The notes beneath the pieces were generated by a model. The model was not told the origin of the DNA and made no database searches. It saw only the letters and a list, made by a program, of their open reading frames with translations. This document shows, piece after piece, positions 1 to 11,100 of a stretch of 64,000 nt of DNA (position 1 is the first letter of the stretch; each line of letters opens with the position of its first letter). The stretch is from NCBI GenBank assembly GCA_017979445.1, contig CM030711.1, positions 41,835,560 through 41,899,559 on the forward strand, written 5' to 3'. The stretch is from Akebia trifoliata (Eukaryota > Streptophyta > Magnoliopsida > Ranunculales > Lardizabalaceae). Both the position numbers and the translations under genes were made by a program.

Positions 1-389
1 GACTACATGTAAAATTGAATCCAAAATCAAATTTACAAGGTAATCAAATCCACAACCTAGATTAAGGATCCCCCAAGGAGGGGACGTTAGGCTTTGAATG
101 TACTCAAAATGATGTTTTGAAAAAAAAAAAAAAAAAAAGGGAGAGAATTCATGGAAATGTACAACATTTGAGTAATCTAGGCTGCCATTTGAGTGTTCAC
201 AAAATTTACTTAACTATAGAAAAAATTTCGAGTTCTTTTTATTTTTTGCTTTCGATTTCTTGCGAGACAATCACTTGTGCCATTAAAAAGATTAAATAAT
301 GCAGAAGTTGAGAACATCCAATAAGTTTTGATACATATATATTACAAAAAAGAAAGGAGCAAGATCGACAAGAACCTAGTACCCACTCT

Positions 390-567
390 TTATTTAATTA
401 GATAACTTGGACCGAAGAAAACTCTGAAACTAATAAAAAAATTCTTCGTCGAGCCTTCGATAGTTTCCTTGAGGCTCACCTCCAAAGGAATGAAGTCAAT
501 GCCCAAGCCTTTTGCCCTCTCAATGGATATCTGATACGATGGAAGAAAGGGTTTGTCGTCCACACCC
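390..567 (-). pseudogene. Copy 0: orphan last exon of CCR/PAR-like reductase, stop codon lost
   Basis: This is exon 6 of the reductase family found elsewhere in the window, with the conserved core [18 protein letters not shown] and an AG acceptor just before it (minus strand). The codon that is TGA in the other copies reads AGA here, so the frame runs on about 14 codons to a TAA at 390-392. An AATAAA signal (minus, 389-394) matches the one behind copies 1 and 4. No exon 1-5 is found between here and copy 1; that space is filled by an LTR and unrelated DNA. The first residues also differ from the intact copies (Gly-Val for Cys-Ala). I read it as the tail of a once complete tandem copy that has been cut away. 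Confidence 0.85.
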
Positions 568-1089
568 CTACCATGAAGAAAAAAATATGCGTTATGTGCC
601 TTTTCTAAGAACCAAATCTGTGTTCATTAGTGGATTAAGTACTTAATACAAAAGCGAACTATCAATAATCATTTGGGTTACTATGGAATATATTATAAAT
701 CTCTAAGTTACAAAATGGGTTTTGTAGGCTCCTAAAAAATGTTAATGTCTGATTGTTCTAATCTGTAAATTATGGTGTTGATCTTGTAAAACCTGGCAAG
801 AGGGAACGCTTTAATGTACCATCCAGTATGAAAAGTTGAGCAAAAGAGAGTGGTTTGTCCCCTTTGCATATGCACTACTCTGGATTCTGGACATCTCAAT
901 TGGTTGGAAGTCACTTACAACTGAGAAAATAGGTTGATATACATTCATACATGAGACTCCCAGTATAAGCACCCATATTTATTTGATAAGTATAGCCAAG
1001 CACAGAGCTCTCATTGATAAAAAGAACTCCAATTCAGCTCATGTTGAATGGGCTCTTCCTGTTTTTTTATTTATTTATTATTATTAGTT
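568..1089. other. Remnant of reductase intron 5 (copy 0)
   Basis: No gene. The sequence aligns by eye with intron 5 of copies 1, 2 and 3 just upstream of exon 6 (for example the stretch around 840-960 matches 8530-8590 and 22640-22800). It shows that copy 0 was a normal tandem unit before it was truncated. Confidence 0.7.
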
Positions 1090-1682
1090 AGGTCCACTAC
1101 GCGATAAGCTAAGAGAAAATTGACTGAGATGTTTTGAACATGTTCAACGAAGGCCAATTGCAGCCCCAATAGAAGATATATTCTAGTGAAGATCCTAAAG
1201 GAGTGAGAGGAAGACTTAGAAGAACGCGGATAGAAATGGTGAAAGCAGATGTGGACACTCTCAATAACATAAGACTTGGATTTGGCCATAGAGGAAAGAA
1301 GGAATAAGATTTCTTCATTCGACTCCCAATCTTCCGGATAATACTTAAATGGGTGAAACCCGTGTCGAATATAGTCACTCTGTTGATTCTGGTGTAAAAT
1401 TTTATAGTCACTCTCAATAACAAAAAACTTGACTTTGGACATAGTGGAATGAAGGAATATGATTTCTTTATTCGACTCCCTATCTTTGGGATAATAGCTA
1501 AATGGGAGAAACCCATGTCGAATATAGGCACTCTATTTGGAGTGAACCTTATCGGCACTCTTAATTATAGAAAACTTGGCTCTGGACATAGTGGAATGAA
1601 GGAACAAAATTTCTTTACCCGATCTCAAATCTTCCAAATAATGGCTAAATGGGTGAAACTGGTGTCGAATACACTTTACGGA
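1090..1682 (+). mobile_element. LINE reverse-transcriptase tail, 3' part triplicated
   Basis: Broken frames recall the C-terminal end of plant LINE reverse transcriptases: LRENxxRCFEHVQRRP near 1100-1160, then RGRLRRTRIEMVKADVDTL, then a decayed ALDRxEWR-like motif. The final part, about 150 bp, is repeated three times in tandem (starting near 1250, 1404 and 1549). The same tail, once only, lies in intron 5 of copies 1, 2 and 3, always opposite to the gene. It has stops and frameshifts and no A-tail, so it is a dead fragment. Confidence 0.75.
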
Positions 1683-4172
1683 TGTAGACATCCCATTTTT
1701 GCCCAGACCGAGCCTGAAGGCACCAAAAGCCTTCCGAGAAAAGATTTGACTCGAATCGATTTTCTAATGATTGCAAGGGTCTCACGTGGAGCCAATAGAC
1801 TAATGCATTATTTTATTTTATTTTGGCCTGGTATGGTTGTAAACAATAACTAAATATAATTTTTAGCTTAGTCATATATTACCATTAGCCAGAGTAATAA
1901 ATTACACAATATGGTGATAACCAACGGTCATGCTTATTTTTTAGCCCGACCAAAGATTACCAATGGCCAAGAGAAAAGTTTAATTGGTATGGAGGTGACA
2001 AATAGCCAGAAGGGAATTTTGTACTGGCCGTTAGTCACCTAAGGCCAGTTCTGTTAGGTAGTTAGAATGCCCATGTGCATTCAAATTTGTTAAGGGTTAA
2101 TTACCTTTTAAGTCTTATTTTAATTGCTTTTCCCTCAAGAAAATCTTGTCATTTTACATTTTTACTTTTGTTTTATTTGCTTAAATAATATTTTTATCTT
2201 TCTTTTTAGTAATTCAACAAGTCCTTTACAAGGACGTTTGGTTAAATTGGTCCCCATTTGAGGCTAATTACCCCACTAACATTGGTTTGTTGAGACACAT
2301 TAAATACAAATTTTCCTTCTACTCATTTTAAATTCTTTACTATTTAAAGGATTTATATGACATTCAATGTAATATGACCAATGTCCATAGCTTTTGAATA
2401 ATTTTTTCACCCAAGAGAATTCTCTAGAATTTGTGTTTAATGACCAACCTATCTCTAATTTGTTAGAGATTCTCTTAAAGAAAATGACCAAAGAAGCCAA
2501 AATCCTTCAATCTAATTACATGTTATTTGAGTTATTTTTTTCTCAATTGACTCAAGGTCAAGGTTTAAGGACCCTTTTAACTTTCATTAAAAATTCTCTA
2601 GAATTTTTGGAATGTTTACAATCATACCCATTGATGATTAAGATCGGTAAGACTCAACTATAGAATAAAAATCATCAAGACCAAAGTTATAAGATGGAAA
2701 CGACTCTTTACATGGAGGTTTTGTTATAAATATTGAAAATTCCAAGATTTGGGACAAGTTTATTCTCAAAGGTCTCCCAAACTTCTATAAATAGAACCTT
2801 TATTTAAGGTAAAGAGGATGAGCTCAAGGTGATCTAAAATTCTACCCAAACTTTTCCAACCCTCTTTAAGCCTTCCTATTTTCTCAAAACTTCTTGAAAA
2901 CCTCCAAGAAGCTTAAACCAATAAGAAGAAGAAGAAAACTAAGGTAGGGTTAAACCTTCTATTCCCTTTCTAAACTTCCCCCTCCTACTTTTCCCTTTCT
3001 TTTTATTTAAGCAAGTTTACATTCATGCTTTATTTATTTATAGTAATGTAGATCGAAATTTTGTTCTTATGAGGTTGGGAGGTATATAATAAGACTTCTT
3101 AGAGGCAATTTCTTCCTATAAGTTCTCAATAAGCTCTTTGAGAACATTAGCTTAGGTTTTCCTTTCTTGTTTTATATTCATTTATAATGTAGATGCTTTA
3201 CTTTCTTTACCTTGCTTGCAATCTAAGTTTTCTAGTCTTTCTTATTTTACTTGGCAATAGAGCTAAAGAGTAAACCTTCTTTGGAGGTGATCTTTTCTTG
3301 ATAAGGCCATCATATGCATATACTTTTCACATACTTACTTATAAAATGATTGCAAGCAAAAGTGTAAGTCTTTATGGACTTATATTCAACCTTTAAAATC
3401 AATAAAAACAGTTCAAAATGGATACATTGCATGCATAAGGTCTTTAGTCCTTTCATGATAGAGTCCAACTCATAGACACATCCTTAAGGATAAATTAACA
3501 AAAATATGCTTTCAAGTGAGCATATACCATTTAAAAGAGCCTTGAGACTCAGAAAGGTGAAATCCACATGGATTCTCACAAAAATCCTAAGCTCATAAAA
3601 AATTTCAGTAAGTAACATTTCTATTTTAGCTTGTTCATTATCTTATTTTGTTAATCTTTGAAACTAAACTATAGATCTTTTATAAGAACCTTTGAATAAA
3701 AAAAAAGTGAAATCCTAATAGATTCTCACCAAAATCCTAGGCTTACAAAATTTTTCAGTAAGCACCTTATTTTGTTTTTAGCTTGCTCATTATCTTAAAT
3801 CTTTAATTTCCTAAAACTAGATTATAGTTGTTTGAGTTCTTAATTTCCTTTATAATTTTCTTTGTTTTTTTAAAATCAAGTTAATATTTTTAAATCATAC
3901 CTATGGTTATATATTGGTAACCATCTTAAGATGGGTGGGACAAGGTGCTTAAAACCTTTCTTGTCCCTTAATCGATTTTCCTTGCCATAGATCTCTAGAT
4001 AGATCATTTCCCTCTATCTTTTAGATATGTGAGTCATTACAAACCAAAAAATATAATTTCACAAAATAATTTTTTATAGTGTCCATTCACACTTAATTGA
4101 ATGGTGGTGACTCCTAAACCCATGTAGATGAGCTCAAACCTCTCCAGAGATTTCGAAGCTCGCGTATCTACA
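1683..4172 (+). mobile_element. Long terminal repeat, 2.49 kb, probably from a Tat/Ogre-like Ty3-gypsy element
   Basis: The block starts TGTAGACATCCC and ends CGTATCTACA, so its tips are the perfect 6-bp inverted repeat TGTAGA/TCTACA expected of an LTR. A TATA-like TATAAATAG lies near 2785 on the plus strand, followed by a pyrimidine-rich stretch. Two bases after the end comes CTGACGACTTCG, close to the tRNA-Arg type primer site (TGGCGACTCCG) used by Tat/Ogre elements. The 5 bp on each side do not match, so this is not a clean solo LTR; it looks like a 5' LTR whose element is truncated downstream. It begins directly after the LINE tail of copy 0. Confidence 0.65.
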
Positions 4173-6339
4173 ACCTGACGACTTCGAGAGTTCAAACCAG
4201 AATTTCTTATGACCACTAGTGTAGTTTTTTTGAAACATTAACTTCTTGTTTTTTTTATTTATTAATTCTTTTGTAGCTAACATTTGTTTTCTTTCTTTTG
4301 TGTTCTTTCCTTTCGTATGAGGAATGTTTGTATTAATGTGGGTTGATTTGTTGTTGCTTTAAGAAACTGATTTGCTTGTAAAGTTTGCACACATTTTTTT
4401 TCAAAAATGCACTTGTGCACCTCGCAATCATAGCCAATACACAAACCACTCGTCCTATAAAAAATTTCTAGTCCCGAATCCAAGTAATCTTACGCCTTAA
4501 GGTCGTTCACCTTAAAACATAGAGACGAAAATATTCAACTCAATCACCAACCAATGAAACACTTGCTTCAGCTTGTGTGGATGAAGATTTGAGAACCTTC
4601 AACCTACCTATCGCTAATCATGTATAGCTTGTGGTTAGAAGTTTAAAACACGTTTTGAAAAAATAATTCCAATGGATTGTGTGTCAACTCTTTAAAGCCT
4701 TGTAAGTTCGAGTCGACCCAAGAAGGTCAAGTTGTAAGGTTTTATTTCGGTAGTCCATGTAGTAGAATAGGATATCCCACCTTTGGTAAGGGGGGATTTT
4801 CCTTTTTCTCATTCTTTTAAATCGTACGTGACATTTTCGAATAACCTAGACTCCCCAAAATCAGTTTTCAACTTGAAGAGGGTCAAGTCCCATTATAACT
4901 AGTTGAAATCTGATGTTGGGAAGAAAAAAAAAAACATATTTTTGGCAAAAAAATAGTTCTGGTCCATAGGCCAGAACAATTTTTTTTTCTTCTAGCCGTT
5001 CCTTACTGATGGCCAGAACAGTTTATGTTGCTTGGTTGTTCCTAACCTTTGACCTAAACAAAATTTTGTTCTAGTCGGTCCTTACCTTCAAACAAGTAAT
5101 TCCCCTAGGACTAGACACCATTTTTTATGCTTTCTTCCCTCACCCATGGCCAAAACAAGTGTGTGGCCTAATTTGAACATCAGCCATGGATCGGAACAAA
5201 CTTTGATTTTGTCAAACTCTTTTAACTTCTCATGGTGAGTTTAGATCCAAACCTAATGTGTTTTCACATTCCCACTTGGTGCTAGAGTTGAGCCAAGGGT
5301 TCGTAAGCATAAAAAATAACCTCATTCTTAAATTCAAACACATAATTCGTCGAAGTTTTTTGAATTTTCTCAAGTATAGGATTAGGACTCAATGCCATCA
5401 TCTTTCATAGGTCTCCCTATGCATTTAAGTGGTCGATCCTTACTTGTGTAAACTCAATCAAGTATCTTGAGCTTAGAAAATCCAAAAGAAGTTAGAAGCC
5501 CATTTCGCATTTCGATCATACCAACTTCTAGGATTTGTAGAGTTTTTTCCAAACCAAACTTAAGTTTCCGATTTTTTAGACCTAGGCATGTCCATAGGTC
5601 TAGGAGTGCTTATCCTTTCAAATTCAACCCGAATTCCTTAGTCCAAGTTTCAAGTTATCTTAGATTACGTTCCAACGTTGGAATGTAATCTAGGATAAAT
5701 CTTTTCACCTCAACTTCTAGGATAAATCTTCATTCTCTTTTCCTTAGAACCTTAAAATTCTTAGGAGGCATAGTACCATAAATCTTTATCCATTTAAGAT
5801 TTATTAGAACCCCTTATGATCGACTCCACTTGTGGGTCAACTCGATTATTCCTCATCGGCAAGGGCCAGGGAATACTATCAATCTTCATTTATTTTAAGT
5901 TTGTTAGAACCTTTCATAATCGACTCCCATGTGGGTCACCCCAATTATTCCTCACCGACAAAGGCCGTGCAATGCCATCAATCCTGATCTATTTTAGGTT
6001 TGTTAGAACCTCTCATAAACAACCCACTTGTGAGTCACTTCCTTAATCATCGTCGACATGCAATCTTATAAAAATTCATGGGTTCAAATCTCATACATCC
6101 GAGATATCCATTTTTAAGGTTCAAGGGCAAATTGACCCTATACAACGAACCTATTTTAAGACCATTCAGGTTTAAATCTCATACATTCAAGATACCCATT
6201 GGATTTTGTGTTTAAAGAGATAGGATCATGTGTTTTTTTTTTTTTTTCATGAATCATTCTTAAGAGGTGATGGATCCCAACCCTTATAATTTTATTGTAA
6301 AAGCCAAGATGAGGGAAATTATAGGGAGAGCATGCAAAC
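4173..6339. other. Unassigned intergenic DNA, possibly the truncated interior of the preceding LTR element
   Basis: No coding region I can support; the frames are short and unlike any family I recognise. It holds degenerate repeats around the word GGCCAGAACA (about 4960-5200) and a tandem repeat at 5802-6060. A fully deleted gag/pol interior would fit the primer-site-like motif at its left edge, but no protease, RT or integrase motif is visible. Confidence 0.4.
5802..6060. repeat. Tandem repeat, period about 98 bp, 2.6 copies
   Basis: Three diverged units each carry TTAGAACC followed by a CGACTCC...GTGGGTCA block and GGCAAGGGCC-like text; unit starts are near 5804, 5903 and 6001. Confidence 0.6.
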
Positions 6340-6381
6340 AACTCAATTACCAAACTTAAAAGTTAGGACGGTAATTTTAAG

Positions 6382-6563
6382 ATAATGCTGAAGTAAACAT
6401 TAAAATGTACATCAGTTGTACATTGTGATGTAGTGGTGCACACATAACCATAGATGCTTTTAATCAAAATACAAGTGAAAAGCATCTATGATTATGTGTG
6501 CACCACCCCATAAGAATGTCATAATCGATGTACATGTCAATGTTACTCTAGCACGACTCATAA
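6382..6563. mobile_element. MITE with long hairpin
   Basis: Inner arms at 6433-6461 and 6477-6506 are nearly perfect inverted copies (GTGGTGCACACATAACCATA and its mirror). Outer arms AGTAAACATTAAAATGTACA and ATGTACATGTCAATGTTACT also pair. AATTTTAA flanks both sides, a likely 8-bp target duplication. Related one-sided ends occur near 19400 and 32100. Confidence 0.7.
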
Positions 6564-6783
6564 TTTTAACATACCCCTAAATCTTGGTGTATATTGTAGA
6601 TACACCCCTTCTATTTTCATAATTGATGGAAAGACCCTTCGACCTTCATCTCTATCATAAAAGAAAGTGAAGCAAAGAAGAAAAGAGAAAATTACTTAAT
6701 GACCCCTGAGACCGTTTTTTTCCCCTTCTAAATATCACCTAATTTTTCTGATGACAATTTGATGAGTCGCGATTTTCTGACAG

Positions 6784-6916
6784 CCCCCTTGACATGGCAT
6801 GGGCTAGAATCACAAATCTTTTCCTTGGATACACAAATGCACATCCCCATAAATATGCATAGTTGTGTTTTCTAAGGAAAAAGATATATGGTTCTAACAC
6901 GTGCCATGTCAAGGGG
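6784..6916. mobile_element. Small inverted-repeat element (MITE)
   Basis: CCCCTTGACATGGCATGGGC at the left pairs with GTGCCATGTCAAGGGG at the right, and the inner TTTTCCTTGGA pairs with TCTAAGGAAAA. It interrupts the upstream repeat between its GATGACAATTTGAT and TTTGATTGTC words. Diverged relatives are near 19260-19400 and 31940-32090. Confidence 0.6.
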
Positions 6917-7311
6917 CGTATCTGAAAGGGAGGACGTAAGAAATTCATTACACTAATTTGATTGTCAGGTTTGTAAACTTTTTCCTTTCTTAACGCCCAC
7001 TAGCTCAACTTTCAAATCTCAACAACAATATAGGATTTTGGGGAAAATAGAACGATGGATTTTTTGATAGAAAAATCAAAGGGTTTTCTCAAAGACAAAA
7101 TATGATGGATTGAAGATGAGAACGAATAGGTTAAAAATAGTCCCTTTGACAAAATTAAAGTCAAGGGAGGCATATCACTCCAATAATCATGGCTGCCATT
7201 TGAGTGTTCACAAAATGTACATAACTATAGAAAATTATCCGAGTTCATTTATTCTTATTTTCCTTCTCTTTTCTTGCAAGGCAATCACTCATGCTCAAAG
7301 AGATTAAATAA

Positions 7312-7597
7312 GAGAGCTGCTACTGGCACCCCAACTTTTACTTATAACACCCCAATTAGAAAAAATAAGCTAATGGTTGAGAAAAAAAATAGATGGGGTC
7401 CCAATAGAATCTCTCTTTTATTTGTTAGATTTAGGATTTTATATGATCCCAATCTTAATTGTAAACAACTGCTGAAGTTGTTTGAATGTGTTATAAATAA
7501 CTTGAACCAAACTTTTGTAAGGTTTGAATGGTGTGTTTTAATCTTTCATTAGATTGTGAGAAATAATTTAAGAAATTGGGGTGCCAGTAGCAGCCTC
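7312..7597. mobile_element. hAT-like MITE with 8-bp target duplication
   Basis: Ends GAGAGCTGCTACTGGCACCC and GGGTGCCAGTAGCAGCCTC form terminal inverted repeats; TTAAATAA stands on both sides (7304-7311 and 7598-7605). The matching site at copy 0 (near 292) and copy 2 (near 21860) has no insert, so it arrived after the tandem units separated. The 8-bp duplication is the reason for the hAT call. Confidence 0.8.
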
Positions 7598-7670
7598 TTA
7601 AATAATGCGGAAGTTGAGAACATCCAAGAAGTTTTGATGAATATAAGATATAGAATTGTCTAGAGTAACA

Positions 7671-7975
7671 TTAAAATTAGCATCATTTCACATATTGCTG
7701 ACGTGGAGGGGAACACATAACTAAAGATGCTTTTCATTCATATCTCAATGAAAGGCGTCTATGATTCCGTACACACATCCACATCAGCAATGTGTGAAAT
7801 GATGTCAATTTTATGTCACGCCAGAATATTCCTAAGATATATTATGAAATGTGTGAAACGATGCTTTTCATTCGTATCTCAATGAAAGGCGTCTATGGTT
7901 CCGTACATACATCCACATCAGCAATGTGTGAAACAATGTCAATTTTAATGTCACGCCAGCATATTCCTAAGATAT
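7671..7975. mobile_element. MITE with a partial internal duplication
   Basis: The left arm (AGTAACATTAAAATTAGCAT then CACATATTGCTGACGTGGA) is the inverse of a right arm (TCCACATCAGCAATGTGTGA then TGTCAATTTTATGTCAC). The right half, about 128 bp, is repeated in tandem (near 7845-7975). A fragment of the same family is near 54330-54425. It lies downstream of copy 1. Confidence 0.65.
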
Positions 7976-8085
7976 ATTACCAAGAAGAAGGGAGTTCGAG
8001 AAGACCAACCCACATGACAGCCCAGAACGACATGGAACAAACAAACACCAAAGAAGCAAGATCGGCAAGTACTTAGTGCCCACCC

Positions 8086-8095
8086 TTTATTTATT
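8086..8095 (-). promoter_or_regulatory. Poly(A) signal of copy 1
   Basis: Read on the minus strand this is AATAAATAAA, two overlapping AATAAA signals 25-35 bases past the TGA. The same signal follows copy 0 (389-394) and copy 4 (54431-54436). In copies 2 and 3 it is split by a MITE. Confidence 0.65.
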
Positions 8096-8119
8096 CAGAT
8101 AACTTGCACTTAAGAAGAC

Positions 8120-11100
8120 TCAGAAACTGATAAAAGATTTCTCCTTCAAGCTTTCGATAGTTTCTCTAAGGCTCACCTCCAAAGGAATCAAGTCAATGCC
8201 CAAGCCTTTTGTTTTCTCAATGGATATCTTATATGTTGGAAGAAAGGGCTTGTCATCTGCACACCTGCCATGAATAAAAAAACACGCGTTTCATGCATTT
8301 TCTAAGAACAAATTTTGTGTTCATTAGTGAATTAAGTACTTAATATAAAAGCAAACAATCAAGAGTCATTTGGGTTAGCATGGAATCTACTATAAATATC
8401 TTAAGTTACAAAATGGGTTCTTTAGGATCCTAGAAAATGTTAATGTCTGGTTGTACCTAATCTGTAAGCTATGGTGTTGATCATGTAAAACCTGGCATGA
8501 GGGGACACTTTAATGTACCATCTAATATGAAAAGTTTAGCAAAAGAGCATGGGTTGTCTTCTTTGCATATGCACTGCTCTGGATTTTGTGTTAGATTTTC
8601 AATCATACAAAATCTTTAATATAACTATTATTCTATAATTCCCAATGGATCAAGAATCATACATATATCTCAAGAACCTATTCATGTTGTTAAGAATCAA
8701 AGTTAAGGTATTTACCTTATGTCATAACTCAAAATCGTTGATCCAAGATTTGTGTTGGAGGTGCGCCTTTTGCAATCTACGTGTTGATGAATCGAAGTGT
8801 GTAAACCCCAATGCAAAATCCTTAACTTCTAGACTTGCCTTCTCTCTCCTCTCTAATTGGATCGGTAGGGTTATAGTGATTAATGGAGACCACTATATTC
8901 AGGACCGACCCTATGTATGAACTTTGTGCGTTTCTCACCATTATTCCATTATGGGGTGCCTATCCTCTTATATAGATGGAGGCAGATGACCTAGAGTTCT
9001 TCTCTTAGTAAGATTCCTATCCATTAAGGTTTCCTACTAAACTTAAAAGAGTATATTTCTAATTCTAATGATATTGGAGTCAACCTTAATATTGACATCT
9101 TTAATATATAGAATTCTTGTGCAAGTAAATTTACTAACCATGAGGTCAGTGGGTCACGCGAATTGAGTTCTAACATTTTGCATATCGCAATTGGTTGGAA
9201 CTTGGAAGTCACTTTGATGGACAAAAATAGCTTGATATACATTCAGTGAGATTCCCAATATAAACATCCATATTTATTTGATAAGTGGAACCAAACACAG
9301 AGCTCTCATTAGAACTAGAAATTTAGTTCAGCCTACTTTGAATGAGTTCTCTTTTTCTTTTCTTTTTTGTTGATCAATTAGGTCCACTAGACGATAAACT
9401 AAGAGAAAATCGACTGAGATGTTTTAATCATGTTCAACGAAGGCCAATTTACAACCCTAGTAAGAAGACATATTTTAGTTGAAGGTAACAAAGAAGCGAG
9501 AGGAAGACCCAAAAGAACATGGATAGAAATAGTGAAAACAGATATGGACACTCACAATAACATAAGACTTGGCTTTTGACAGAGTGGAATGAAGGAATTT
9601 GATTTCTTTAGTTGACTCCAAATCTTCGGGATAATGGCTAAATGGGTGAAACCCGTGTCCAATACAGACACTCCACAGATTCTGGTGCGAATTTTTTTAT
9701 TTTTATCCCACTATTACAAACTATTACTTAAAATTTACTCTACATTTTCAAGATTGATTTTGCCCAGAGATCATAGAGGCCCTCCCATATGAGAGGGGTT
9801 AATTAAGTGTGTTAGGTTCTTCTAGCTGGAGTTCAAGTGTAAAGTCAGCATAGTTCCTTCTTCTTATGGCATACTTAAAATAAAAATAACAATACACTTC
9901 CTTGCAAATGATAGAAACTTACTTTTCAGGAAATTGAAGAGAAGGATAAAGGTTGCGTAAAATCTTCACTAGCCCTGAAAAGTGAACAACTCTCTCAGCT
10001 AGAAAATATCTTCCGCTTGCTGAAGGAATCTCAAATGCCAGAATGTGTGCATTGGCAACATCTTTAACATTAACCCATCCCCAAGTTTCATTGGAAAATG
10101 TATTTCCTATACATCAAATGAAAACTTCAAACGCATTACACGATTGAGAACACTAATCTTGTCAAAAAAATCAAAATAAAATGATCCAAAACATTGTATG
10201 AGGCATTCTTCTAAATGTTATGATGTAGGCATTAATTTAATGGAATTCCATAGAAGGGTTCATGTCATTTATATCTCAGCTTCTCACTCTCAACATCAAA
10301 TCGAAAGAAAAAATGTGTTAAAAGGAGTTTAATGTTAACATGCAATGATGGTAACAAAATAGTGGTAGATAAATCTGGGTAAGTAGTGAGGTGGCAGAAG
10401 TAATGAAAATGCACTCATTCTCTTTGGTTCAAATTGCGAAAGCATGCATGCTTTTATTTTAGAAAGCAAAATGGTTAGTAATCAGTGGGTTAAGGTGCAG
10501 TTTGAACCCAAGTCGTGGTATTAACACTCACAAACCTTACCAACTCAACAAGCTAGCACCTTCACATAACTTCAGTAACGTAAAAAGTAGAGTCAACTCC
10601 ACAAGAACAGAAGAATCCATATTCCTGCCTCATGAACATATTTTAGGAAATACAGATTTTTTGGCAGAATCATATTTACTTATTAAGATGAAAAATAAAT
10701 TGATATTCAAGTAGAGGGAAAATCCATACACATTAACCATAAAAAAACATACCATTTATTAAGTTTAGAATTTCCCCTGCACTTAAATTAACCATTGGTT
10801 GTAAAAGCGGACCAATAACCATCGATGGATTTATTACAACCATATCAATCCCATTCTCTTTTGCAAATTTCAAAGCAGCCTGTTCAGACAAGGTCTTCGA
10901 AATTGCATACCAAAACTGATGGGCATTAAAAGAAATCATCAGTCTTTTACGAAAAAAGCTGTGGTTTTGTATGGATATTGGATATAATCTTCATTTTCAA
11001 AAAGAGACCAAAAGTACTAACAAAATGGGCAAATATACCACACCTTTAATTCCTTACAGAACTCCAGATCAGAAAACCAAGTCTCATCAACTACTACTTC

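Larger units (their letters stand above)
6340..7190. repeat. Diverged single copy of the about 570-bp upstream repeat (copy 0 side), interrupted by MITEs
   Basis: Starting with ACTCAATTACCAAACTT, this block follows the order of the units at 15031-17860 (TACACC...CTTCTATTTTCATAATTGATG, CACCTAATTTTTCTGATGA, then the GATTGAAGATGAGA end also seen at 18000). Two inverted-repeat elements interrupt it. Since the same repeat sits directly upstream of copy 1, this is probably the old upstream region of copy 0, whose body to the left is gone. Confidence 0.65.

Noticed and set aside
1109..1853. Frames of 120-150 codons across the LINE tail
   Set aside because: They are other-frame readings of a decayed, tandemly repeated LINE RT end.
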